Positions 37,901 to 51,433 are shown, numbered from the stretch's first letter. The stretch: 64,000 bases of DNA from Clavelina lepadiformis (GCF_947623445.1 NC_135244.1:15872860-15936859), one strand, 5' to 3'. Numbers and translations are program-made. Notes: generated by a model not told the origin, from the sequence alone.

Positions 37901-40900
37901 GAAAATATTTTGTAGGGGTGCAATTTAATGTGTTATAAATTGTTTAAAAGGTGAGCAGGATACCCTTCGAGATTTTTTCCCGTGCCAAAAATTTGTCGAA
38001 ACTTAATATGTGCAACAACCAATTGTCTTCATTACCACTGGATGTTGGATCGTGGACAAGCATGGTTGAACTTTGCCTCAATTCAAATCAACTAACAAGG
38101 TTACCAGATGACATTGGAGACCTGCAGTCTTTGCAGGTAAGCCTCGAAAATGATACATTGATTGGGTAACAAGTTGTACTTGTACATCATTGTAAACTGT
38201 GTTCCATATTAATATTTAAGTCTTTTTGATTTCTGTTGAATAATGAGTAAGTGTAGGGCATATCAACAGCAAAGGCAGTGTTTCATCACATTTGAATACA
38301 AGGCGAACCAGCCAGATTCTGACAACTTATTCAGAAAACCTGGCAAAGTCGAATGTGATGAAGCACATAATATTGAGCGACGAATTGCAAAAAGATTGCT
38401 TTTTTTCAACGTTGCCTTACGCTGTACAGTGATTTACTGATTATAACTTTTGAACAAGTATTTGTCTTCGTTATTAAAATCATAATTTTGATGTTGGTTT
38501 TAACTATTACTCAACTCAATGTCGGTTATGGGTTGTGTTTAGCTTTGTTTACCCGTGCGATTTCTTCGAGGTTTCAAGCACAAATGATGACAATTTCGGT
38601 GTGTTAAGGCTCTACTTACTGCAGTTTGATGTGGTGTATTCATGCATTTAAATTAATAGCAAAGCGTCACTGACTTATGAATCTGGCTTGAGCTTAATGT
38701 ACAGGCAAAGCAATGAGCCAATAAGATGAGCTATTGAAACGCCATTACGGCAGCAGTATCGGGAGTTTGTTGAAACAAATGGGTAATGTATGGCTAATTG
38801 TCACAACGCTGACACCACCTAGTCATCTACCTTACCGACTAATTACCTTTAACCCTCCGTAGTTGCTCATTGTTTATTTATCAAATGTCGTGATGCAGGT
38901 CATAAAGACAGCTTGTAAGAATACTATCTTTGTTTATACTGCGCATCCTTTAGCGTAACATTGTGCTCACAGTTTATGTTGTTGTTACAGCTTATATATA
39001 CTCATTGCTTCGCTGCTGCTACTGTTTATCGAAACGTACGTTGTGGGAAAACGTAATAGGGTTAACATTTCAGTTGTCTGCATGCTTCGTAGATTATAAA
39101 CTGAAAAAAAAAATTTTATTGGCGCCAAATTGACAATGGTATTTCGTGTCATGGATCAAAATTGTTAATATTTCGCTGGGATTGACCATATGATGAACTC
39201 AAATACCCATAACAGATTGTTCCATCACGCCAGTCACGCACGCTACATCAATCCCTGACATGCATAGTAAGCGCACTTACACAACCATAATGTCCGCTGC
39301 AAACCTTTGCAACTGCAGGTGCCACTGCAATGCTTTTTTTGTCAAACGCTATACTTTCATTTTCTTCTTTTAACACCGTCATTTTTCCTTATCACAGATG
39401 CTTGTGCAAATATTGATTTGTTTGGTTTAAAATGCCTTACATTTACATTACTTGCAAGATTCTACTTGGATCCGCTTGCTCTCATTTTCATTTGATATTT
39501 AAGCTCGTTTTAAGATGTGTAAGGGCTGTGGTGCCGGCGTTGCGTTGTTTATTTAAACTTTCTTAACCGAGTTTTTAGACTTAACCTACTTTTTTGTCAA
39601 AAGAAGACCCTATGAATGTTGGTGGCTTGTAGGGCATCAGATATGTTAATGATTCAGGCGATTTCACGTTCTCTGATTCACTAAATTTATCTTCTGCTTT
39701 GACGCAGTTTGTATTTATTTATTCCAGACAATCTGGTCGTATTCGCTACTTGACGTTAAGTTTGGTACCAATGGAGATCTTCCTATACCGTGCATTTTCG
39801 TTTTAGTGTTTTTGCAATTAATTTTTCAGCGACCTTTTAGTTAGTCACTTGATTAAGCACACGTGGAAGTCGGAGAACCAAAACACAACGCTTTGTAATG
39901 CATTATGCATAGCCTAGCTCTTCTTTCAGAGCTAGCTAATCCAAAGCTATTGCTTTTGCTACATAAGTGTTTTTGTTAATTGAAACTGGAAGTGCGTTAA
40001 TGTTTGTAGCAACTTATGCAAGAAACCACTTTAGTATCACTTCCTGGCAGGAATTTACCCCTTGTCCTATTTCTATACGAAGCTGTGAAAGCAATGCGGC
40101 TTACTGGACAATCGCTGCTGCGCAGTAGGCGGTAGCCATGATTGTATGTTTTAATGCATTGTTATACTTCCGTATATTTTTATTGTGTTGCAAAAGTTTT
40201 GACAACATAACGCTTTGCAAGGCAATGCGGCAATGTAAAAGGTAACTGAGAGTGTCTCGATGCCCACATTTGACTTGGTTAACTCAGTTAAGAATTTGTT
40301 TGCGGTTGGCGAGACTGAAAGCAATAAAGATGGACTTATGATGTGGTTTGATTTATAAATTATAGAATTTGAACGCTTTAGTTCTTTGTTTTGAATAGAA
40401 ATTGTTGTGCAGGAGGTCTGCACCGATCTTCTTTATTCCAATGAGAAACGTAAAAATAATGTTAGTAAGATCTACCTAGTTAAAGTAAGCGTTTTAAACT
40501 TATGCAATGCAATGCAGTATTATTGCTGTGAGACGAACGCTGTTTATAAGAGCACCGCATTTTTTTAAGTTTTAAAGCTGTTGCAAATTTGGCAAATGCC
40601 CTTTCAGATGTTTCATTGGTCGAGCTACTCAATCTTGGTTCATGACCTTTTCGTTGTGAAATGCGCAACAAGGTAGAAATAACACTCAATATGGTAATTG
40701 TGTTTGGTTCGTTTGTTTACTTAATCCTTGGATGGATGCTTCTAGTGGTTGCCACTTCTAAGGAGGCACCCCTGCTTTTCAAAGCCGCCTTGACACTGAG
40801 TCACTTTAAGCTTTGCCATGACGCAAACAATTCCCAAGTGACGTTTTGCTAAACAAACAAAAGCGTATGTTGAGGCTGCTGGCTTGGTTGGTCGTAACAA

Positions 40901-42498
40901 GCATAGCCGTTCAATTGCCCTGAACAGTGCCAATGTGAATTTTTGCAGTCACATCTCATATCATACTAAATCCCATGTTATATTCACAACCCGCCTGGAA
41001 ACAGTTATTTTATCCGTCCTTACTTGCTCACTGCTGTGTATTTTGGGTTAACTGTAGCGCAGACAAATGACACGAGATTACTCTTTTAAGGTCCTAACGG
41101 TGAGCAACAACCAGTTGCGCAGAATACCGCCCACGATAGGAAAACTTGTCAACCTACACTGCCTAGATCTCGAAGAAAACAACATAGAGAGTCTACCGCA
41201 GGAAATTGAACACCTCACACAAGTAAGTCTGAACGTCTGGGGCTTTTGTACGTCTGCATTCACCTCGTAATCGCCCGCCGAATCGTAGTCATAGAAATAA
41301 ATGGCGGTTAGGATTTTAAGAGGTAGACGTTTTCATCCTCGTTTGTTTGTTTTGTAATAGGGGTCATGATTAATTATATTTTTGCCTTAAATTCATCCTT
41401 ATAACTTGTGTGTACTCAGCTACGAAAGTTAAAACTGCAAGGCAATAGACTGACGGTGCTGCCACGTGGACTGGGTCATCTGGCCAATTTAACCGTCCTC
41501 GCCGTCGGCGAAAACCAGATGAGAGACCTTCCAAATGAAATCGGTAGGTTTTTGAAGTCTTTTCACATCCTATTAATATTGTGTTTTTCGCATTCCTGAA
41601 GAAATTTTGTTTTTCATAATGACGACGCGTAACCATCCCGGTCCGTCACGCTCGGGTTGGTGAACAATTGATTTTTACCCCATATATAGTCGAGTATTAT
41701 TTGCACATTTAGCAATAGTCGCAGGAATTTAAATGCAGCTAAATGCAATTATAACCTTTTTAAGTTGTCATGTCCATAAAGCTTGATGTACCAATATGGT
41801 AGTATGGCTGTCAATAACGTACTGCATTAGTCGCTGGTAATTCCCTTCTTTGCCCGTGTTTAACAAATCAATTGTACTGTAAATCGACTTGAGTGTGATT
41901 TATTTGGGCAGTATCGGCCAACTTTATAACAAATTGGTTAGACACGTTACGAATATTTAATGCGGTGTGGATCATACCCCATAGAAGGACAGTGTTCTTC
42001 GTAAGACGTCATTAACTTTATGACGCAGGCAAACATTGCTGTTGCGATTCAATCAAGTCTGTCGAAGTCTTGCATAAATGTCATTCGCTGTAACCAATGA
42101 AGCCACTTTATTTCGCGTTTCTATATAAGGAATGCAAAGTATGCGCAACGTGGTAATACTTTCAAGTGGCTACATCTTTAAATATTAAGAGTATTGAGAA
42201 ATATTTTAAATTGTTACCATCGCCAATATGGTGCAACCAATATGCGGCTCTTTTTGGTATCCACGTTGGTAAACCTGACATTCTTTATCCAGGCAATTTG
42301 CAAAGCCTGGAAGAACTCTATCTCAACGACAACCCGTTGCAAGTCTTGCCTTTCGAGCTGGCCCTTTGCACGAAACTGGTCCTGATGTCGGTCGAGGACT
42401 GTCCACTGTCTCAGATACCCCAGCTGGCGGTAGAAGGTGGTCCAAGTACCATCATGCAGTACCTGAGGGTCCAGGGGCCTTATAGAACGATGGTGTGA
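31991..42498 (+). CDS. SHOC2: SHOC2 leucine-rich-repeat scaffold of RAS-MAPK signalling
   Basis: Ten exons: 31991-32113, 32239-32660, 32857-33029, 33167-33304, 33935-34065, 34825-34950, 37951-38136, 41091-41222, 41420-41543, 42293-42498. The total is 1761 nt, or 586 residues (human 582). After a charged, disordered N-terminus of about 100 residues the protein is a continuous LRR solenoid of about 20 repeats. It includes the family-specific stretches [41 protein letters not shown] and EELYLNDNP, and it ends [12 protein letters not shown] like vertebrate SHOC2. SHOC2 forms a complex with MRAS and PP1C that dephosphorylates RAF. A KLSF motif at residues 48-51 matches the RVxF type of PP1-binding site. 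Introns carry two hAT MITEs. The start ATG is chosen because its exon joins in phase to the basic region. Confidence 0.96.
34186..34469. mobile_element. hAT-type MITE, 284 bp, in a SHOC2 intron
   Basis: The left end is CAGCGTGGTCCAAC. The right end, on the opposite strand, is CAGCGAGGTCCAAC. A perfect 8-bp duplication GGCTAGAC lies at 34178-34185 and 34470-34477. GCGGGCCA words recur inside both ends. There is no coding capacity. It lies between SHOC2 exons 5 and 6. Confidence 0.92.
35047..35386. mobile_element. hAT-type MITE, 340 bp, in a SHOC2 intron
   Basis: Perfect 15-bp inverted ends CAGGGGTCGGGAACC are flanked by a perfect 8-bp duplication GTATATAG (35039-35046 and 35387-35394). AAAGAGCCAT words occur near both ends. 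It lies between SHOC2 exons 6 and 7. Confidence 0.93.
37436..37495. repeat. TA/CA-rich microsatellite
   Basis: An alternating TATATATA and ACACACAC low-complexity stretch in the intron between SHOC2 exons 6 and 7. Confidence 0.7.
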
Positions 42499-43065
42499 AG
42501 TTGGCTTGCGATCGATTTTTTATTGAAATCGAATTTTAAAATTGTCCTCAGATTTCAGTGTTATCCGCTTACGTTTGACCGGAGTTTCATGGCAAGTCTA
42601 TCTTTGCCTATTGAGGGCGTTTAAAATCTCTATTCATACCCGTTTTAATAAGCATTGTCATCATCAGAAGCGGCTTGATGGCGTTTCGTACTGGACCGGT
42701 AAACTTTCCTTATAGTACATTATCTAGTATTGAAAGGTTACTCGCTTACGTTATTCATTTCTCGTTTACTTTTTTGTGTTAGACACAATGATTTGCTGAG
42801 TAAGCGTCATGTGTTTTAGCATTTTTTCCAGTTATTTTGTAATAACTTTGAAGAACCTTAGTTGATCCTAAAGACCACCTTTATGTCACTGCGTTGTATA
42901 TTTCTAAAATTTTTGTTTGATTTTGCCGTTTAAGCTTTTTCAGCTTTGTAAATAGCTTTTAAGATTAACCTTTGTCTTTTGTTAAAGTTGAAGTGAAGTT
43001 TGCCTGAAACTAATGTGACATTAGCACTTCAGAAGTAAAGGCCTATTGTTTCATCATAAAACGAT

Positions 43066-43071
43066 AATAAA
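43066..43071 (+). promoter_or_regulatory. Candidate SHOC2 poly(A) signal
   Basis: AATAAA about 570 bases after the SHOC2 stop codon, followed by a T-rich segment. It is assigned by position only. Confidence 0.45.
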
Positions 43072-44420
43072 ACACGTGAGAGTTTGAAGAAGCAATGATT
43101 TCAGCTTTTGTCCATATAATATTATATAAACTGCATTTGAGCCCAAATCTGCATTTTGCTAGTTTTATTTGCACAATTTCCATCACGTTTTTTCGTCGTT
43201 CAACGATAAGCATCTGTTTTCACGTCTTTTCATAAAATCATCGCATTGCATCCTAAGCCTACCCCTTATACTGATTGTGACGTTTTTTTCATTTGCCTTG
43301 ACTTTAACTTTCATAGATTGTACTGCAGTCTTTTTCCTTTTTTTTCATTGGCCTTTGAAACTGCCGTTTGGATTTGGCTGGCGGTAGATCCCTGACGCCA
43401 TGTAAACGTTACGATCACGCCAAAGCTTTCGTGCTCTGTTAAACGATAAGAAAGCGTGAACAATTCTATTTCGCCCGAATGCCGTAACAATTTCACACTA
43501 GTTATTTTTTAAATATACTTCATTACATATATACTATAGCCTGTATATATTACATATGCTTTTTGCCTTTGACAAGGCTTTTCAACATGGAATGCAAACT
43601 CTGAGTAAACGTAAATTCTGGAGTTTTTAGTGGTTTTCCATCGCGTAAAAACGAATTAATTATGTATGGCCAAGATGTCTCTGTTGCGACTCCTTAACCT
43701 CGTTTTAAATTTCTCCATTTTTGACGACAATTCTCATCATAATCCCATTACCTTTGTCACCGGTTCCACTTGTGGTGATGCTTGCGTTTTAGATCGCTTA
43801 AGTATTAAATCTTTTATTCCTATTAATGCACCGTTTTAACGCATTTCATATCATTTTCATCGTTTCTATAGGCTTGGTGTCTGGAGTTTTCTGCCATAAT
43901 CAGACACCTATTGTATCCGCTTGAGGGCGCTCACAAGCAGTACGGCAGTGCCTTTTCCATCTTGCACGGTTTGAACTTGTATCAGTTGATACTTTTTCAT
44001 TTTGTGGGATCTTTTCCTTTTTTGATTCATTTTGTATTGTCATTCTTGATTAAGGTTTATAAGTTCCCCAGTTCGGCTGAATATTATGTGTGACGTAATA
44101 ATCCCGTGAAAAGTGGTCAAAGCATGCACTGGCGAAATTAATTGCTGGTAAGGAACAATGGTTACTGTTACCTGTTGTACATTCATGGCATCGCCGTATG
44201 CACTACATTTTACTCGTTTTCATTGATTTTTTAGTAATCTTTCGCCATTTGTATTCGCTGGCAACTTTTAAAGAATAAAAACGGGAAAATTTCTGCGAAT
44301 TGTGCTTTCTCCTCGTGTATAGGCTCTCCAGCAATGAAGCTCGTAGTTAAAAGTTTGCCGTCGTTTTGAGACTCACTGTTATATAATTTAAAGTCTTTAG
44401 ATTGTGGTCCTTGACAAGCA

Positions 44421-44487
44421 CTGAGATGGCGAGTGGGTTCGACAGCGAGTCGTCAAACCTCAGTGTCACAAGTTCAAATCAAGTAAC
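44421..44487 (+). repeat. Possible tRNA-derived SINE head or tRNA pseudogene
   Basis: TGGCGAGTGGG (44427-44437) resembles an A box of a Ser/Leu-type tRNA. GTTCAAATC (44472-44480) fits the B-box pattern GWTCRANNC at suitable spacing. The acceptor stem is not preserved, so this is not a functional tRNA gene. It could be coincidental. Confidence 0.25.
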
Positions 44488-45500
44488 GTGGTAAATAGAA
44501 ATGTCCATGTTTTGCACGAGTGTATTTTTTAAGATATGTATAAATCATTCAACAGTTATCTCAAAAAATATGACAGATACCTATAAAATTTATCGCAATT
44601 TAGCAAAAATGCTGTTTACGTTTTCGCTTGTTATAAAATTAGCTTTCGAAAAGCTAAGAAGAGTTGCACCGTGTGTACTGTTCATACAATACCTTATTTG
44701 AATAAAACTCAGCACATGCATATGTTTGAAAAATATGCAAAGTTTATGCTGGGCTATTTTAATTTGAAATAACCGACCGATGTTGCTTTCTTTCGAAGCA
44801 GAAAAGTTACTTACCGATGTTAAAAAGTACATTAATTTTGCTAGATTGTCACATGTCTGCAGTTTTGTAGCCGCATGCGTTGTTCAGTAGATTTTGGTGG
44901 ATTCTTCTGTCTTTTATTATTGACGTTAAGCAAAAACCTGTTCATAAAAAAAAACAACCTCTCGTATAATGTTAAATTCTAATAACGAAATATGAGATTA
45001 TTGGTTATACCAATCAATTAATTATCATCTTTCGCCAAAACAATTGTTGTTTTTGCCCCACTAATTCTGCTGTCGTTCGCACAATCGTTTAGCTATTTCA
45101 TCGTGCCAAGAAGGAACTGTTGTGAAATGTGCATACATAATCAGCCCGAAACTGGCTTGGTTCGATTATTGCTATTTCCATCTCGCACACAATGCGTGGA
45201 CACAATTCTGTTTACTTCCGTCACGCGCTTTTACATAATGTAAAAGAAGCCTCAGAAAAAAAGCTCAAGTAGCATTTAAAAAAATACGTACTCATGAAAG
45301 CTTAATGCAGGCGGTTATACTTAAACGAGGAAGTCAGGGTATTTTTAGATTGATCGTGATTGTTTTGTTGGAAATGTTTTAGCCATTATTACCAGTCAAA
45401 CAAGAACTGTAGTTCACGGAATAGGCCCAACTGTGTTTCAGCAAAGCTTAGTTTCTTAGCTTTCATTAATTCTGTTAGAAAGTTATTTGTACATTGGCTT

Positions 45501-45515
45501 ACCTTTACAGTCAAG
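45501..45515 (+). promoter_or_regulatory. Splice acceptor directly upstream of the UNC93B1-like start codon
   Basis: CCTTTACAG/TCAAG precedes the ATG by five bases. It is either the 3' end of an intron with a non-coding 5' exon or a spliced-leader trans-splice site. Confidence 0.5.
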
Positions 45516-48500
45516 ATGAAACTTCTGGTCAAACTATATGGAGACAAATGGAGCTGGAAAAATATATGGCGCAGGGCCACGTGCAGGAAACGTAAGCAAT
45601 AAATTTTACGAAGTTATTATTACTGCTGTATAAGTGTTTTAAGTTTCATGCGCATCATCATTACCTGTTCTTGTAAACTGTTTTGGTCATTGCAGTAGAA
45701 AAAAACAGCCACTCTTTCACCAAAAAAAATCGAGCTATTAAAACGATTTTACCAGAGAAATATCAACGAAGCCGTACATAACAAATACAATAATTTAAAC
45801 CGAATCTCGCTTTTCTGGACTAAATAACTAAATTTAAATTTTTACCTACAACTTATTCTTTTTACCCTAACTGCTGCTTACGATGTGTCTGTTTTCATTG
45901 CAGCTATACCGAAAAGACAAAAGCCAAAGGTTGGCAACTTTGCTCTTCCTACTGGTGAGATTGTTACATACGAAGACTATGTGAAACAGATGGGAGAAAC
46001 TCCAGATCTTCTGGAAGCCCGTCCACTGGGATGGGATGAAAACAAAGAAGAAAGAAGAGTGAACAAAAAGACTAGGTACATAGTTAGACTAATAATCTAA
46101 GAAAAATATCTAAATGGTTTACCAGCACGTCTTATTATACATTATACCTATTAGCACAAATTTTATAGTTAAACTTTTATATAAGTAATTAATTTTGTCT
46201 GGGGAGAAGTTTTTGTTCCATGTTCGCGGTTGTAACGTATTTTGCATTAACAGAAAGGAATTATTTCGATCGCTTTATCTTGCCGGGATTGGTTTTTTCT
46301 TGTTTTCTTATGGCTACCACCAGCTGTCGCTTATGCAAAACTATCTTCACGAAAGCGAATTCTTCATGGAGATCAAGTATATGCCCGATTACATGAACAC
46401 TTACGGCCATGTCCAACTATTAGCAAAATATGGGTAAACACACCTTTGTTTATCAGACCCTTTCCGTTTTCAGCTTTCTATCTGACACATGTTTGTTGTA
46501 GCCTATACTAACAACTAACGAAGCCTTGTATGGCTGTGCACTTAGGCAGTGATATAAAAGTATAACAACGTAACTCTATATAGATTTATTTATGGAAATA
46601 TCTTTCGTCCGTACAGGTTGGCCGCACTCTTAGGAGTCCTCGTACCCTATCTCACGAGGGTTGTGCAGGACAAATGGATATTGTTTGTCGGCGCTGGAGG
46701 GTACGGCTTGTTCATCTCGCTTTCATTTTTGGACGCTAAGTACACGATCATGCCAAGTAAGTGACGAAAATTAAGCTGCGGTCCTCAAATTTTTTTGTCT
46801 GCTTTAATATCTTTGATTGTTGAATTGAACGTCTATTGTTTTGTTTGGCATGTTATATCTACATATCGTACCTGTTTTTCATTATACACCTAAGGTGTCG
46901 CCATTTTTAGGTGGGTTCTTAGCTGGATTGGCTAGCACGCCATTCTTCACAACGTTTAGCATGTACATGGTGCAACTAACAAAACGTCTTGGCGACCTTA
47001 ACCAAAAAAGGCCATACAATGGTATGAGTAGCATCCTTACAACGTTATGCGTATGTACAGGGAATATGAATCAAGCTATAGCAAGCATCTTTTGCTGGCA
47101 AACTAAGTTAATTGATTTTTATTATCTTTGTGAGATAAATCACTTGTTAACTCTGCTTCCTAAAAAAATTTTGTTTAAGTATGCAGAAAGTTTTTCCAGT
47201 TTTAGCTTATAGATATCCTGAAAATATAAGCAATTTGTCACCCTATACAATACATACAATATAATTGCAATTGTAATGTTGTAGGGATTCAGAGCAACTG
47301 GATGCTGTATATATTAAATACATTTGTATTTGGTGGTTGGTTTCTTGGTTATTCGCTGTCAGCGATGACTTGCACCGTGCTTGTATTTGGAGACATGCAG
47401 CGCAACAATACCTGTAAGTAGAATTTGTGTTGCTCATATCAATGTCCAAACTTATTATCGCAACAGCAAGCAAAGCTGAAATTGATTTCCAACTAACCAT
47501 TTAATGCATTTTCTGATGTAGATATCCACACGAACAATCTTTCGTGCGGAAGGTATCACTGCGATAAACCTTGGCCGAACTGGTGGGATACCATGATGCA
47601 GGAAAAAGACATACCGTCCATCGATAAATACTCAAATGCAAACCTGTAAATATGTAGGCTAACGAAGTGTTTCAAATTTTTTCGTTTTTCCCAAGTGTCT
47701 AGCGCTGTCTGTAATACTCTTTTTACTTTAGAGCCAACGCTTGTTGTTTAATTCTTGTGATGGGATTTTTCCTGTTTGGTTGCTTGGAAGGGCAAACTAC
47801 AAAAATTTGGTCTAACTTGAAAGAAAAGGGTTTTGAACTTAACTTCAAACTCGGTTTTAGGGGAGTGTTCAGTTGGAGACGAACCATGCTTGCCCCCACT
47901 TTCATCTTCATGGGGTGGGCGACTGATTTCATTGCTTATACTTACCCAAAGGTATGCTGTTGCTTCATAAAAATTAATGGCATAGTTTTGAAACCGTACG
48001 TATTTTTCACAAGCCAGAATGGGTACTATGCATATATATTTACGAGCGTATAAACCACATTCTTGTTTCCCCGCAACTAAAATTAAAACGTGCTTTGTCT
48101 CAGGCTTACACCATTTGTTCGTTGAATAGCTGGTTACACTACGTCGCTCTTGCCGCATGTGGCTTCATGGGATCGGTGGTTGCGGCCGGGGCGCCTTGGT
48201 TGGCTCTTAAGAGAACCGGATGGAACCCTATTTTGATAGTTGCTGGTATGACTCGTTTACGGACTTGCTGTTGTTATAAAAGGGAGACGTTGCTAATTTT
48301 TTCTGAACAGTAAATATATTAACAGCTATGCGTTGAGACAATATACTTAATATGGATATTCAAATCTCTCCTTGATCTCAATTTGTTGCTATTGAAAGTG
48401 CCCTTCTACCATGCAGTTTTACTAACTTGTCGTAACCCCTTAGCAGCTTCAGTGACTTCCATTATATTTTACTTAAATCTTCATGTAGGTATTTCGCATT

Positions 48501-50775
48501 CGGATATTTTTAAGAGATGTTTTTAGAAGCTTCTTTGCGGTAAATAGTCGCCCATTGTATTTTCCACGTTCCACTTACAATGTTATTGATGAAGTTTGTT
48601 GTTTATAGTTTCTTGCTTTTTCATCTGCTTGGTCATTCTCATTTCCTGGACACCAGTGGCCAGCATCGGCGGATTCAAGTACACAAATGTTTTTCCTGCA
48701 ATTTGGGAGAAGATCTTGTTTGTAGCTGTGCCCGCCCTCTGGGGGCTTGGAAGTGGAGCACTATATGCTGCTGTTAATGGTGCGTTTGTGTTATATACCG
48801 GGCTCATAACTACGGCTGTTTATTGCTCTTTGATTATTATTGACGCTCACGGTAAATCGATATGTTTTAGTGAAAATCCAATTTGAGTATCCAGAGCCAG
48901 ATGAAATGATACAGATGTTTGTTCTTTTTTATCATTGGCATGCCGTTGGAGTCCTTGTCGGGTATGCCACAAGAAGTACTGCCACATGCACTGGGGTATT
49001 AATACTAAAGCAACAAATTAACGTGAAAGTTTTTATGCTTTATAGCCTCGTTTGTCCAGGCATTGAACCTTACCAAGTTGGTGCATGACATTCATTCTAA
49101 AAGCCTTTAGTTGAGTGTTTTCTTTTTTGATTCAGCCAAAGCTTTACGGATTACTTGGAACTCTTGTTCTTGCAATCGTCATGTACGTTTGGTACGAACA
49201 TAAACGCTTGAAGCAAGAAGATGCATTGAAAGTAAGTCAACCTTCAGTTTTAAGGTTACGTCTCAAATACCTCAATTTCACGCACGTTTGTCGCAAAGAA
49301 AAATAATTTGCACGCAAACTGTTTGATAGGCCGAAGACGTTAAGGTGATTCGTTTCATCCCGAATCCCCATCCGGATAAAATGGCAAACGAGTCCGATGT
49401 TGAGGAGGAGGGCACGTCCACTTCCGAAGAAGAAACTGACGACGAAGGAAATCGAAAGAAAAGGGTGAAAACATTAGGCAACGTTGAATTTACCAATCCT
49501 AAACAAATAACTTAAACTCATAAAGACACAACTCATTGCACGCAGATTTGCTTTGAACGACAGCAACTTTCATTTTGAATTATGAATATGACAGAAGACT
49601 ATAGAGTAGACCAATACATTTTAGAAGTTGCTGTATGGAACTACCAAACCGAGAGTCGTGGTTTCGCCGTATTACAAAAAACGTGTCAGTTTTATGCATG
49701 AGACAGACTGAAGGATATAGCCGCGTTTGTTTAGATTCTAGATAAAACAAAATTTCGGTTGTAGCTTATTTGGTGATATGTTGTAGCTTACTCGTGACTT
49801 GCTGGTTTTGGTAAATGCACTACTTGCAGTCTTTGTAATATTGTAAACAAATTTTAAAATAATGAAATAATGAGTCTTCTTTTGATAGAAGAAGCCAAAT
49901 TTTTAAGTTTTGATTCATATCATATGGGTGTTAGCCGGAAACGAAACACTTTACATATAGACAAGCTACTAGTTTTGCGGTAATGCTAAAGCTATGGTAA
50001 AACGTATTTATGACTTTTATACCTTGCTGACTGGTTCGATATCTTTTATCAGAAAGAGATCCGCTACAAACGTGTTCTTCCTCCTAACGATCCTAGATTG
50101 AGTCAAGCTTGGAAGACGCCTTACATTCCTCCTGATTTAGAAATTCCTAGAAAATACATTACCCCGGACGGCAACATTATGATTATGCCAAAGCACGCCA
50201 AACCACCGTTTGAAGTGCAAGTGAGTTACTTTGCTGTATGAGAATTAGGATGTTTATGTAGGTTACTTAGTATTGGCCATACGATTGAGTATTTTCTATT
50301 TAAAGTTACCAAAAATTCACATTTGTAGGATGCATTTGATTCGAATTTACTTCGTGGAACCAACGTTGAGAGAGCGAGTCAAGCAGCTCGAAAAGTTCCT
50401 TATCACCTTGGCTACGGTGGACAGGCTCTTTTTTACGATGTTGAGAAATTATTGGAGGACGAACGAGAAACCTTTCCTTGCAAGTTCGATGCTTATGGCA
50501 AAATCCTTGAAGGAATGGAAAATGAGCCAAATTTCAATGAAGATGATTTGGCCTCCAATGCAGATCATAATGTTCCCGGCAGGTTCGAAGAGCCACTTAG
50601 AGCTTTGGCAGAAAAACGGGAAGCAGACAGACAAGAAGAAGAAGAACGACAAAATGAACAGAGACGGGCCGCAGAGTCGCGTGATCGAAGCCACAGGGCA
50701 TCACAGCCAGAAAACCGTTCTCGTCGCAGAGGTCAAAGCACTTCCAGTATGAGAGATGCACTTCTGACAGACTGA
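45516..50775 (+). CDS. UNC93B1-like multi-pass membrane protein
   Basis: Exons: 45516-45591, 45904-46075, 46254-46433, 46617-46756, 46911-47021, 47285-47413, 47522-47645, 47732-47951, 48104-48245, 48609-48779, 48871-48995, 49136-49231, 49330-49464, 50053-50220, 50329-50775 (811 residues). Reading through the exon 13 donor gives a TAA at 49513-49515 and a 623-residue form, nearer the human 597. About twelve hydrophobic segments run from residue 85 to 560. Family blocks include WILFVGAGGYGLF, LWGLGSGALYA and FVLFYHWHAVGVL. The loop after TM5 has NNT and NLS sequons and a cysteine, like the glycosylated luminal loop of UNC93B1. UNC93B1 escorts nucleic-acid-sensing Toll-like receptors from the ER to endolysosomes. 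The long tail is hydrophilic and unrelated to anything recognised. The exon 11 donor (GGG/GTATTA) is weak. Family assignment is good; one-to-one orthology with UNC93B1 rather than UNC93A is not proven. Confidence 0.85.
49465..49515 (+). CDS. Alternative short C-terminus of the UNC93B1-like protein
   Basis: If the AGG/GTGAAA donor at 49464/49465 is ignored, the frame continues VKTLGNVEFTNPKQIT and stops. This gives the 623-residue isoform, ending after an acidic Ser/Glu-rich stretch. No clear AATAAA follows before 50053, so this end needs transcript support. Confidence 0.5.
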   Translation: MKTLGNVEFTNPKQIT

Positions 50776-51433
50776 CAGACTTTCTATTATTGTATTTACT
50801 TTTACAAGTTTCATGTTTATGAAATTGGGTTGGGTTAAGTTTTACCACTGTACACCGGGAAGATATTTACTGCTTGATTTGGTCGTTGATTATGTTAAGC
50901 TAGCTGTTAGCAGTTTCGGAATTTTGTACATAGCTTTAACCTTAATGCATAGTTGTTTCAAGCTTTATCTTTAGGCTATTGCTGTTATATTGCCAATAAT
51001 TTTAGTGTCATGCGTGCTTAATCATCTAAAATGTAAATATGTATACTAAAAAAATATTAAAAGGACAACATGCGGTTTGCTTTGCGTTTTACTCTGCTGT
51101 GTATATCGGCGGGCCTTTCCTGTAAGTAAACAATATACATGAAACAAAAAAGAAGCATTAACAACAAAATTGTATAAACAACTCTAAGCAATAACTGGAG
51201 CTGCAAAAGCAATGTGTTTTGGTTGGGCTTTGAGGAAAATCTTTGTTTTAATTTAAATTCCTACACGTATCGATTTCGGCGTCGTGCTAACCTCCCATCA
51301 TTACGTTATCGCACCACTCGATCACATCTTACACGTTTTAAGCTTCCGGGCTTTGCTGCTTTAAGCTTTTTCCCGTTCGTTTATTGTTTGTGAGTGTATT
51401 GTTTGTTATGTTTTACAATAACAAGGTAGCACC

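Larger units (their letters stand above)
42499..45515. other. Intergenic region SHOC2 to UNC93B1-like
   Basis: It contains the SHOC2 3' UTR with an AATAAA at 43066-43071 and a weak tRNA-like segment at 44421-44487. Otherwise it is AT-rich sequence with no recognised gene. The last bases before 45516 look like a splice acceptor. Confidence 0.55.
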
